Assembly (NCBI GenBank): GCA_017165825.1
Contig: CM029380.1
Span: forward strand, 4,236,243-4,300,242
Length of the DNA: 64,000 nucleotides
Direction: 5' to 3'
From: Hepsetus odoe
Taxonomy: Eukaryota > Chordata > Actinopteri > Characiformes > Hepsetidae
Shown: positions 49,371 to 62,300 of the stretch, piece by piece
Numbering within the stretch: position 1 is the stretch's first letter
How the letters are laid out: every line of letters begins with the position of its first letter
Translations under genes and position numbers: made by a program
The notes under the pieces: generated by a model
What the model was told of the DNA's origin: nothing
Databases searched by the model: none
The model's input: only the letters and a program-made list of their open reading frames with translations

Positions 49371-52300
49371 ACTCCCATGTTAGTGTTACTGCTATGCTGA
49401 GAATGATCAATGCTTCATGAAATTCCAGCTAATGGCTCTTCTGGAAATGTATCAGATGTAGATTGAAATAATTTATCTAAGCCTTTAAATCAGTTTAACT
49501 AAAACGGAGTTGTGATTAGCTTAAAAAAAAACAAAAAAAAAAACAACAAAGAGCAGATCAGCAGTTTAATTTTTTTAAAACTTTTTCCCAGGATTGTTGT
49601 GTGTGTTTGAAAGCTCACCGAGATTCTCTCCAGCTGAAACTCGTAGCGGTAAGGTTTGAGCGCGGAATCTGGAGCGTCGACAGGTGAAAAGCTGGCAGCG
49701 AAAATGCACGGCAAACATGGTGGCAGCTCGCTGCTCCACTTCATCTCCCACAAACTGTACACACATTGCTTACTGTACACCAGCTGTGAACACAAGGAAG
49801 GACATTTAAGAAATGACTGTGGCTAAGAAAAAATATCAAAGCGGTACAGTGTGCCGAGTGTGAACTCACTTGGTGTGTCTTAGGGTTGAGACTCCCCAGC
49901 TGCAGGGAAGGTGTTTGCTGATGCTCTGTGAGCATCTGATTGGCTAGGCGGAAGTTTGTGTCCGATACATTTTGGAGGCACACCTGGATGTACTTCCTGT
50001 GAGGTTGTCAGATAGAAAACATCAAACTAGTATCATAAACAAGATCATGGGAACACAAAGTTTTAATCAATAAAAAAAGATGTAGGTTTCTTTTACACTC
50101 TATGACTATCATTACCAGCAAGATATCTATATTCACAAACCTCTTCCCAGCAGACAGCAGTGAGTGCATGGCTCTGAAGGGTGTGTAGAAGGTGAGAGAT
50201 ATGAGAATGGAGTATATAGACCAAGGACAGTCAACAGACACCTGGAAAACAAAACATTATAGGCAGGCTCATTTAAACATATGCAGTTTCTTTGACACTT
50301 AAAGGAAATTAAAAAAGTGAATTCTACTGATAAAGTAATTCTATCAGTTCATCACTGTAAATGTGAATACAAACTCTAGAACCAAATTTAAAATAAATAA
50401 ATAAAATTATACTGGAATTTATAATCAATATGGATAAATGTCAAACATTCAGCCACTTTGTTGAAACAATACACTTTGGCAGGTGTTAGTGAGATGGCGT
50501 ATTCATTATTAGTAACTATGAAAAATTATTTCAGATTTAAAATTATTTGTATTTAAATTTCCCATAAAGTTTTTAAAGTGTGTAATTGGAGAAATATATG
50601 GTGACTTTACCCTCCATACCTTCTGGTCAATGGAGGTCATGCCGCTGTTATAGCGTGTGCGGCTCTTAGGCCGGTGGCGAATCTCTCCGTTGGTGAGACG
50701 TTCGCTCTCAGCCTTTGCCGGGGATGATGGGATATGGCACAGCACCTCCAACTGGAACTCAAGGGTGTGGTAGGCTGGAGTCGGAGGCAGAGAGATGCTT
50801 GTCACTTTTTCTGAGGCCCGGATGGACAAAGCAGCTTCTCCCACCACCTCTGCAGAAGGAGAGAGAGAGAGAGAGAGCGCGAGAGCGAGAGCGAGAGAGC
50901 GAGAAAGCCAGAGAATCAAATACCTTTCACTGAACACGTCATCTGACCTCTCACAACTTTTCTCAAAGAGTAAACAGTGACATGCACACCCAGTAACTTC
51001 TGAGCAACCTATATTATCTCACCTCCGGTGTTGGAGAGGATACGGGCAGAGCAGGAGGAGGAGTGCAGGATGGGCATGGAGGCAGAGTTACTCATCTGGA
51101 GAGCATCACCCTTCTTCACCGTGTAGTGACCTGTTACAATGGTGAACTTCACCCGCTGAGGGAGCCCTGCCAGCAGGCTCTCTGTAAAACAAACTCAAAA
51201 TCAGGTCGCGCTTCTTTATTTTGAGAACTACACAATGTGCTGTGATTCCTTTAGAACGCAGTACATTCCATCTATGTTTTAACATTTCTGCACACCGAAA
51301 TGGTTAAAATGAGGCTCCTGAGTAGCACAACTGTCTAAGCTTTGGCTGGATAACAGATATAATTTCACGGCACATACTTACTGAGATGCTTTGTAGAATG
51401 TGACTTCAACAAAGATGAATGGCAGGCAAACTGACCTGTGAGCGGCTCAATGGTCAGCTGAGGCTCCTGAGAGTAGACGTCATATTGCACAATGGGATAA
51501 ATGTGGGGCAACACAAACTGCACACGTCCCACTGTAGCACACAACTGCCGCAGGGTGTAGGTGCCTGGCTTCATACTCTGAGAGAGAGAGAGAGAGAGAG
51601 AGAGAAAGTTGAATGATGAGCGCTGAGAAGAAAAAATAATTCAGAGGGAGTGAATGACTAAGACACTGTGAGCGGTGAGTGATTTATTAATCTTGTGAGC
51701 AATAGATGAACACAAAAACACAATGATTGATGTATAAAAAAAGCTCCTTCAATTGTGTGATGTTTATTAGCAAATCACAAGCTGGATCATCAAAAAGAAG
51801 CTTGTGCATTAACTGAGTGAGGGCTAATTTATCCTGCTGAATGTGAGCATCAGCCAATATGGCACTGTGCTCAGATGCTCTACAGGTGTCACTAATAAAA
51901 AAATCCTGCTGTTGTGATTTTTCTGGCCTGCCTGTTACAAATAAGAATGCAGAAATTGATTAAGTAACCTAGGAAGGGTTTTAGAATAAAGAGGTGTGCA
52001 AGTATGTAGTAGAATGTTACCATGTACTAGAGCTAAAAAGGAAAAAAGCAGTACATTTCCCATCTTCAAGACCGAGCTGACATCATAGAGATGAGCAGGG
52101 AACTGGTCAGCAGTGTTTGTTCATTTGGTATTGGACAACAGTGGGAACAAGTAAAAAGAATTGAACGTGTTGACACTTGATCCAAGAGATGAGCATCAAC
52201 AGTGCTGGCAAGTCTTATGTTCTCAGAGTCCTAAACTTTGCATCACCAGTCCGCATTAATTTTTTAGCAATTTTACTGGTTGGCACTAAAAATGATGCAA

Positions 52301-53306
52301 AGTTCTGGCAATATAAACAGTTTATGAGCATGTTGTATATGGTTAATTTCTTAACCTTTAAGAATGGCTAACTTCATGGTAGTTGTGTAAACATGACAGA
52401 AGTAAAATTATTCTCATCTAAATTTGACAAGATCTAGAGGTTCTGCTGAAACTTCAATCGATACCATCTGAAACTCTGTTCCGTGATCTTTAATGCATAG
52501 TTAAGAAGAAAAAAAAAGCAGCAAATATATACTGTATATTTTTGGATGTTAACTAAAAGCAGCCACTAGAATGTAAGCAGTCTCATAGTACTACCTTTTT
52601 AATTAGTTTAAAGTAAATGTCACTCGAGGCTAAAATCTGGAATTAATTTATCCAACATTTCAAACCACAACATTTGCATCAATTGGGTAGAGGTAAAATT
52701 CTGGCCAGCCCTAGTTAATCTAAAATGCAAATCCGTTTTGAGCCACACAACAAAAAGAAACACTCCTCACCGGTGCTGTAAATTCGATGCTGTTGTTGCC
52801 AGGTAACAGCATCACATCATTCGTCTTTAGCATCTGTGCTCCATCTTCCATGGTGAGGGCAGAAGCTGAGGCGCAGGTTGGGTCTAAGGACACAGAGCTG
52901 TCATTACCCCGCAGCAGCAGGTGAACATTTTTACACACCACTCCGGTAGAATTGAGGCCGTTGTCTGTAGGGCTGCGGTCTTGCATCTCGTAGAGCTCCA
53001 GGGCAGGTGCAGTCGAGCCCTGTGATGGCCCATAGGAGGGACTCCTGGCTGGGAAAGTGACAGTGCCGTCTGGACTGACGCCTGGGCGCCGCTGAGAACC
53101 TCCAAGGCCAGGGCGCGTACCCGGCTGTTCTAGCGTGAAATGGATGCTAGCTGCCAGCTGCTCCAGCCGCACAGGAACAGGCATCAGGCTGCAAAGGCGC
53201 AGCTCCAACTGCAGGGAGGCGCCCACATGAACGGTCCCCGCCGGTGGCCGGAACCTCAGCTCCCGAAGCTGAGCGAATGCACTCATATTTAAAGACACAC
53301 GCTGGT
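47463..53306 (-). CDS. trappc10: trappc10 C-terminal part (ten exons, beta-rich Trs130 region)
   Basis: It encodes visible residues 555-1252. The 536-nt exon at 52771-53306 begins AC|CAGCGTGTGTC and carries MSAFAQLRELRFRP and MPVPVRLEQLAASIHF, matching the human block FAQLRDL...MPVPVHVEQ. Later exons hold GTYTLRQLCATVGRVQFVLP, VKFTIVTGHYTVKKGDALQ, KVTSISLPPTPAYHTLEFQL, SVDCPWSIYSILISLTF and LKPYRYEFQLERIS. The last exon contains a short polyglutamine run (five Q from CTG/CAG triplets near 47595-47612) before GVPMPRLEPFSPGQVFN. The extreme C-terminus VLEVNVT matches the family. Three acceptors here sit in or behind CT microsatellites. Confidence 0.95.
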
Positions 53307-56300
53307 CTAGAGACAGTGCGAGAATCAAAGTCAGTGGTGTGAGAAACTGTACTGATGTAAACCCTTAGAGAGCAAAACAACAAAAAAAAACACCTGCAGC
53401 TGGCTGTCCTTGTGGTTGGACAATTGAAAGTCAGAAAACACATCAGTAAAAATGCACAAAAGTCAACTCTCTACTCTTGGGACTGGATTTCTCTTCTCAA
53501 AGGCATGAGATTTTTCAGTTAATCCTAATTTCAAATGTAACAGATTTGTTTTTCTAGGTTTTTGAAAAATACACCACGGCTTACTAGATTTACATAAGAA
53601 CGGAGTACAGGTAATATAAATGCATAACAAGCATCTTTTTCCTTTTCCTGATTCTATAATTAAAAAAGAATCTCTTCTTTAAAGGATTATTATAATTGAT
53701 TATAACCTATTTTAACATTCTAAAGTAGTTAAAGTGCCATCTTCAGATTAATAAAACGTGTATGTGCAGTGACCTGTGTTCTCCGAGGCCTGGTTAGCAA
53801 AGGTAAGAATTTCCTGGCAGTAATGCTTCCGCTCCTCGTCCGTCAGGTTGGCATCGCTGGCTAGCAGGGCGCTTGTCTGCAGGTAGCTGGAACTAAGAGT
53901 GAAGGTGCCAAAATAACTTTATAACATAATGCATTTAGTCTAACGGGAATGACTTGCTTGCAACGTCCAGTCTTGCAACATCAAGTAGGATAATTACTGA
54001 GAAGACGTGCACAATGAGACTGGGGGAGTTTTAGATTTGCACTGTGATGAATGGTGCTGGGGGCTTGAATGTGAGCGGAGTTTAATGAAGGATACTCTTC
54101 CGTCTGCTGAAGCTGTTTCTGGCATGCTGCAATTTGCTTGCGTGTGTGAGTCACGGGCAAACTCCAGCCTTCTGCCATGTATGACTTCAGAGAGTCCTGC
54201 AGGAAAGTCTGTGCTGTCTGGGGGTCACCTTTCCTCCTATAACATACACAGAAACGCCACAAAGTTAGTGATATTTCTCATGAGATCATCTTTACACGAC
54301 ATGTAAAGATTGCAGGGACAGTGCAGAGCTCTCTTTGGTTGATTTTCCAGCTGGCACTGTCACGTGTTGGGCTGAGCAAATTGAGCACAGTGCTTTAAGC
54401 TGTCAGTTAAATCAGTAATGTTAGACTGAAATGCAAATTTAGAGAAGCCTAGACTCTTAGTCTTACATCATCAAGCATCAAAGCCATGTTAAGGTGAAAG
54501 GCCAAAAAAGCAGCGGATGCTCGTTATTTTACACCTTCATGATTGTTTGCCATTATATTGGTGTCAGCTGAATACTGCCCTTCAGGAAAGTGTAACTACT
54601 AAATCGGGTCTTTATTTTACTTTTCTTTTTTTTTTTTTTTTTACTAGAAAGTGTCCTATACCAGCTCCAATGACATCTGAATTCTGAACAGTATTAGAAC
54701 ATTAAGCCAGATACAGTAGAACAAGAATTTTACAAGCCTACACACATGTAAAACTCAGCCAGACTCTTCCCCACCAGTCGAGCTGACCGCATTCGCCCGA
54801 TGGCTCTGTACATCTCCAGAGCAGCATGGGAAAGTTCCTAATCATGGACAGGAACAGAGGGGAAAAAGAAAGAAAATACTCATTGAGGGTGTGCGATTTT
54901 ACACTCGTTTCTAACGCCCGATTCCACAACCAGAATCTACACTAGGCTCATTTTGGAGAGCGACTCTTTATCCTTATCCTGTTGCTTGAAAAAAAACTTG
55001 TGAAACTTTGCAGAAAACAAAACCTAAAATATAAGGAACTGAACAAACCAATAATGTTCATCAACATGCAGTAAAGTGAACTAAGATGAATTCACAAACC
55101 CACAGGTTGTAAATCAGCTTGTAAAATTGGTCTATTTAACCTTTAGACCTCATATCAGATTTTTTTGTCCCCTGTGGTCTCTGTTCATGGGAGCGGGTGT
55201 TTCAATAGACACGTCAAAATTTGCAGTGCCTCTTTCCTCTTTCAAGTTCATAATTTCATGATACAGCAAAGCATTTCATTCAATTCTACATCATCGCATT
55301 ACAATTAACAGCAGACTTCGGTCATTTCTTACCAGATAGTGTTTTTCAAAAGCATCCACCGATGATAAGGCTTCTTTGAGTTTCTTATACGGGCTTTGAA
55401 GACTGTTCGCTATAAAGGACAAAGGCTAAGCGTCAAATCGTCTTCATAAATATGTAATTCAGAAATGAATTTTTAGTCGACAAAAACACAGAAGACAGTT
55501 TATAGAAGAACTACTCTGCATATTCTCTATTACCCGAGCAAAAACAAAGTGGCACTTCCCTATGACAGTGCTGTTGCCATGGTTACCTGTTTCGGGTCTC
55601 TCTGCCCCCAGGCCTGCCAGCAGGTCCACTGTGCGGTTCAGCTCCTCAGAGTTTGGTCCGTTCTCCGACACCAGACCACACATGTAGCCCAGAGATTTCA
55701 GCTTAGAGTAAAAACACAAACAACCTAAAGTCATGAAATACTGTTAATCTCCAGCGAGCATCTACCAAAATAACAGACAAACTCATTCTTGACTAGTCTT
55801 CCTTACATCATTCTTTGTCATGCTGTTTCAAACGACATTACCGCATACAGTACTGGAACACACACGCCTTTTAACGGTGGTTTTAACGGAGCTGCAACTA
55901 ACTACTGAGAAAACTGAGTAGTTGTGAATTGCACTGGTTTTTGATGCTCTTTATTGCTCCCAAGTTAAATCTTTTACTCCAATCACAAATGTATAAATTA
56001 CAACAAATTTTATCAGCAAGGATTTTTTTTTTTTAAATCATGCATATCTCCTGAACTGCACCACCACCAGAAGCATCTGGCTAGTAGACCCTTTTAATTA
56101 AAAAAAAGGAAGCTGACTCAAGGTCGGTACACTAATTATGTTTATATAATTATATATATTTAATAAAAATAAAATAAATAAATAAAAAATTTAAAAACCA
56201 CACACAACACACAGACTTGCAGCCTCTGTCAAACCAGCTAAACCACATCAAATGCCCTGATCAAACTCCTCACTAGAAACTCGACTATTTATTAAAAACA

Positions 56301-59300
56301 CGTACTGAAGAAAGTCAAGTTAAAATTGTGCCATTTCGTCGCATTTGTTCTTTTTTCACTTGGACAGTATTCTATTTCCACAGCTGACCAGCAACAACAC
56401 TGACTAACAAGTGCACGACACCCTTTTGCACCTTCTATTTTAAAACCATGCTGTTGTTGGCAAATCATCAGAAAACAGGAAACAAATGGGTTCTGGGTTT
56501 TTATCAGCGCAAGCAAATTCACTGCTGGGTCCATATGAATATATGACATGGGTGTCTGTTAGTAGTCTACTGCATATGCTGAGCTCCAAAGAAGGTCGGG
56601 TTTAGAAGCAGTAGCAGAGGTCGACAGCATGTTTGTGTGTAATTGGCTGAACAAGGCATAGCATCTTCTATGGCAGCTCAGATCTAGTGCAGTCATGCAA
56701 CAACCTGAAAAAGAAAGAGAGCCATGGTACCTTTTCAGTAGCGTATGTCCAGAGCCCCACGGTGTGGGAGAAGTTTGCCTCCAGCTGGGAGCGATCGCAG
56801 CAGCCCTCGATCCTATGCAGAACCTCCAAACAGCTGAGGAACACCCAGCAGTCCAGCGCGCCCTGAACGACTGATACCTGCACAACAGAGACCAACCCAA
56901 ACAACGTAAAATGCTCCAGTATATGTGGTCAAGAAAAACAATAACAGTAATTATTAAAGTCTGGACAGTGATAACATCCTGGAGGTATAACATTATGTTC
57001 CTCAATCTGGCCGTAGCCATTTAATCTTTTAACAATTTGGCGAACTATAAGGCAACATAAGCCACTCAGATGAGACGAGTAAAGAAATCTACCAAATACA
57101 CTTCTAACATAAGAAATGAGAATGGTTGTTAGAAGGCTACCACGAGCAAAAAAGCTGCAAGTTTGAGAAACAAAGGAATATTGTGGCAAAAGCTAGTAAA
57201 TTTTCAAATAAAGTTAATCATACATGATAAAATATGAATTATTTTGCACTGTAGCTATTATCTGAGCTTCGACCACAGACACTTCTCTGAGGTATGTTGA
57301 TAGAATGGGTCAAATGACAATCAGAGGTACGTAATTAAGACTAGTAGTAATGAAATGTTAGGGGCAGTGTTAAACAGAGCAGCCAAGTGACTCTCTGCAG
57401 GCAGGTTTGAACCCCAGGCTAATACCTGCAGTTATGAAGCATAAATGGAACACAAAACGAAAAAGTTCCCTAATATTTTAACAGTTAAATATCTTCAAAC
57501 AGTAAAATAGCTTCACTCCCAAGTAGTGTCGTGAGTGTAAGTGAAGTGAAAGCGACAAGTTATCATTGTGAGTAAAGTGCTTCTCACTTAAAGCAACGAT
57601 AATGTAATTTTCGCATTCAATATGTTGATAAAAAAAAAACATATTTCTGAGTAAATGTTAATACAGCGATGTCCAAATAGTTAAAGCAGCAGTAAAGTAG
57701 CAGTGCAAAAGCGCAGTAAGCCAGTTAAAACCATTTCTGTGAAGGACTAGGCCCCAAGCAATTTAACATCACTGATCACTGAGCGAATTCACCAACCGAG
57801 GAGATCCAGAATTCAAATAAGCGTCTCGAATTACAGGGTTTGGATAAAGTTTTGGTGCATTACTAGACATAAATAAATGTATCATTTCTCATATCACTCC
57901 TGCAAACTCTGAAGTACCACGAATGTCAAACATAGCATTTTATCTCTAAATCATGCAGCACTCTTCTGCAGTGTCGCAGTGGTTTAATTTTCTTAAATCA
58001 GCCATCAAGCAGAGCAGTTATCTGCATTTGGTTATCTTTAGCTTTCAAAATATTCAGATGCATGTCAGGAAAGATCTGATTTTAGTGCTGCCTATAGTGT
58101 TTGTTAATTACCATTTGATAGGAGATGGTAAATATAATATGGCCAAGCTTTACACCATCAATTTAAAAGAAGAATTGCAAATTTGCTTACTCACACCAGC
58201 ATCACCAAATATTTCATAAATACTGTAACACACCCATGCACACGCACATGCACTAGCCAAGCTACAGACTGTATATAAGTGCCAACACGCACCTCTAGCA
58301 AGCGCAGCTCCTGGATGCAGTTGTGCAGCAGCTCTAGAGCTCTCTGTGTGACCTCCCAAGGCCTCTGCAAGAAAATGAGCAGAGTGCACTGGCGGGAGAA
58401 GAGGTAGCTACGCAGGTCAAGTAGGCTCGCCTCGCTACGCTGAATCAGCTCTCTCTTCTCCATGTCTATGGGCCTGCGCAGGAGCAGCCCATTCCAGCTC
58501 CGCACCGGCTGGCAGAAAGAACCCAGCCAGTTGGCTCCATCTGGTCATCACGCAAAAGTGAAATTAACGGCCATGGACACGTCCCATACACCAAACGTTA
58601 AAAGGAATAAATACAAACTTAATCACAGCATGAAATAGATGTCCATTTCATATTAAATCTGGATAAGTAAACCATAAAACAACAGAAATCTCAGTTGATT
58701 TCAGTGCAGGTTAACTGGCATTGATGTAATATTGCTCCATGTCAAATGTGAAGAAAATAATTAACTTTTAAAAGATTATCCATTAAATGCTTGGCTTTAC
58801 CAAGACTCCTTGTGGCAAAAAAACAACCTGGACAACCAATTTGAACAGATAATGATTTGTAGCTCCTCAAAACCAGTAGGAATGCACCAAAACTAACATC
58901 TACTGATATCAAAAACTGGGCTAGCATTTAACATTTTTAGAAAAATAAAATAAACTAGCAGAGCAGTTCAATGTCACCAAAAATTTTCCTTTTTTCTAAA
59001 AGTTAAAAGTGAAAGACTTTGTACTCCTTCGGAATATCTTTGTCCGATGACTGATTTACTACACATGCAAGTCACTTTTCAAATCACTTTTACTATTTTT
59101 TTTAACTGAAACCACTATAGAGATGGAAAAAGCCACTGTACCTCCAGCGCCAAAGTTGAGCACATACTGGGTGAAGAGAGCATCCAGCTCATCATACTGA
59201 ACCAGCGCATCTTCATACTGCTGCAGCATCTCGAACACAAACGCCAGCTCCTCCTGCACACAGCCAAAGGCAATTGGTATCATAAAGCAGAAGAGCCTAT

Positions 59301-62300
59301 GAGAAGATCATGCTTAACTGTGAAAATATATCTGCAATAACCTGAAGGAAAAAATGATTCCTTAATCTGAAGCTATTCTGAAGTGGCTGACAAAAACTCT
59401 TGGGGGCTTAATTAGCAGTTACACTGAGAGCAGCGGAACGGACAGTTAAAAATCTGGATTTAAAGCAACGCTCTTACCACTGAAGGTAAAGATATGCTGT
59501 TGAAATGGGTGTAAACTAACAGCTACTGGAAGAAGTTTGTGTTTGTTAACAGCGCTGAAATCGTACACTACATTTTTGGTGTAATCCATTAGTCTCTGAT
59601 CAGTTGAGACCAAGTTAACTTCACTAGATCCTTAATATTGCTGTAAGTTGTCTTTACACATCTGATCTTATTTAGATTTTTAATGGTGGTTAGTTATGAT
59701 TGCTGCTGGAATTTAACAATAACTATACCTGGACCATAAAGTAGTCACAGAAGCTCCAGCCAGGTTCGGTGCGCTTCTCCCGCAGCGTTCGCATGTCATC
59801 CTCAAAGCGCCCCAGGTTCTTGGTGAAGGACATGAGGAGCAGAGTGCGAAGTTTCGTCAGAAAAGAGCTCCACGACTCTTGAGAGCGAGACGAGTCCCTC
59901 ATGGGGTCAGACAGAGCCACGCACCTTAGAGAGAAAGTGAGGGGATGGTGGGAAGAGAGAGAGAGAGAGTGATGAAAGCAGTGAACAAGAAAAATAATAT
60001 GGAAAATAATCTTAATTGTTTTGCTGATATAGAAATGTTGTTCAACAGAGGTGAGCGATATATTCCCAAATTTATCACAATATTTTCCATCGTTTTGATT
60101 ATAATGATGCATTACAGCTTGAAAAAAAAAGGAACATTTATATTAACTGAAACAACAATAAAACAACTTGTGACCTTTATAGCAATTAAATATCATTTTA
60201 AGATTTTTTTCCCCAATAACTTCAAAGGGAATAAATAAATTGTTCCAACTCAGAAAATAACAATTACAGTGAGTCAGTCTTTAAAAGCTTTTCTTCTCTT
60301 TTTTCAGTTCCCTTTATTGGATCCGGTCCTCAGTTGTTCTCTCTGTTAAGCATCAAAAGACGATATTGTATTCTGCAGCAGGCACAACCCTTGTCTGTTT
60401 TGTACTAGATGATTTTCCAAAGAGCCCTATAGAAATTATATAAGATAAAAAAAAAACTAAAAAAAAAAACTAAAAATACAATGTCTGCCTGAGATGGACT
60501 GGTGACCTGTCCAGGGAGGGGTTGCTGTGAGCGCTGGTTAATGCTTTGGCATTACTTGCACCTCTACTCAGGACAAGCAGAGAAGATAGTGAGCGAGATT
60601 AAAATGTTTCCTTTATAGCACAGCCTTGTTCACTGTTTCATGGGCTGTTAATAAAACAACAAACCTATACAGAGACTATAGAAGAAAAACTGAAATATTT
60701 ACAAATGGAACTTTTAAATCTAATTTGCGATTATTTTAGAATATAACTATCAAAAATTGTTGCCTGTCTGAACACTAGAATAGCAATTAAGTGTTTCACT
60801 TTCTACTATCATTAATGATATGCATGTGCTGAGAAAATACTTTAGAGAACGATGTTATCCTCCATTTGTCTATGGAGTGTCCATGCTGCGAGCCACAGCC
60901 ATAACTGTAAAGCTCCCACACACAGCAGACATGACTCATTCCTTTACAGGGAGGACGGGGGGCCGCCACAGGACATAAATAGGGCCTGTCAGTTAAGTCC
61001 TCTCTAAATTAGCTCAGTATGAGCCATAAATGCAACAGCAACCGGTATATCTGATAGCACAACGCGCATTCAATCACCGTGCCGCACATTTACACCTGTC
61101 TAAAAATGCAGAGGCAAGCAGATGACCTTCAAATGGTGGCAGGGCTGCAGGAGATATGGACAGGGCTGCAGCTGTTGTTGAGCCATCCTCACCTGTCGCT
61201 CTGCTTGTTGCAGAAGTCGTTACGGATCTTATCCATGATGGAGGTGCGGGGTAGGATGTTCGTTTTGTTCTTCTTCTTGCCGTCGCTCTCCACCACCACG
61301 ATGAGCCAGTCGGACGTGCCGTGTAGCCGCAGAACGCTCTGCCACCGCTGCATGTCCTCCTTCACTGATGCCTTATATGTCTCTGTGTCCTGGTGCAAAA
61401 TGCATAAATTGTGTTGTATCACTTATGACAATGATGATATTATTATTATTAAGGAGTGATTGTGATTACAATGTGTTTGCTAACCAGCTGCAGAATCTAC
61501 ATTTGAAAAAGGCAAGTGTAAACAGCAGCTCATGAACATGAATCAGTCCCTAATCAAAACATTAGTTTCAATTCATCTTTCATTTATGTATTTTTTTTTT
61601 TGCCGTGAAAGAGCATTTCTATTACACCACAGAGCAAGGGCAATGTGCAATCAAACGAACTGAAGGCCATTTCCATGAAAACATGTCTATATTTTGCTCA
61701 GCTTTGGCCGTGATGCTGATACTGACGTGTCCATATAGGTGTAAATGTTGTCATGCACAAAAAATACCACTGGGTTAGTTGTGTCCATAGCAGAACGCTT
61801 TACACACCCAAGCAGCAGGAAGGATATGCACATAAATATTACACAATATTGTTTTTTGTTACGCCTCTGCAACTCTGGACCTGAAGCAGAGGCTACAGAA
61901 CAGGCAATGTCATGCAGTCGTGAACTTTGCATGCCATTACAGATGGATTCAACAGCTCATGAACTATATTATAATAACAATGTTGTTAATATGAGAGACT
62001 CTGAGAGGACGTGCGGGGGGGTAATATGGGTACCACTGTGTGCTACAACATAAAAGAAGTCCCTGCTTGTTGCAGAGACTCAACTTTGAATGGTGGTGCA
62101 AACAAATCCCTTAGGTTAGGAGAAATAATGGTTTTGCTTTTTGATTAACTGATTAATAGTGACAGCTGCTTTTTGGCAGATCTGGCAAAAGCACTGACTG
62201 CTTGAAACTAAAAGTCTTCCTGCTTTGTAAAAGGTAAGGCGTTGCAGAGATACAACTGAATTTTGACAATGATTTGGCGCTCCCCACACTGCCAGTTTTA

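Noticed and set aside
53147..53443. 98-codon minus-strand frame overlapping the trappc10 536-nt exon
   Set aside because: It is in a different frame from the conserved FAQLRELRF...VPVRLEQLAA reading and crosses the exon boundary at 53306.
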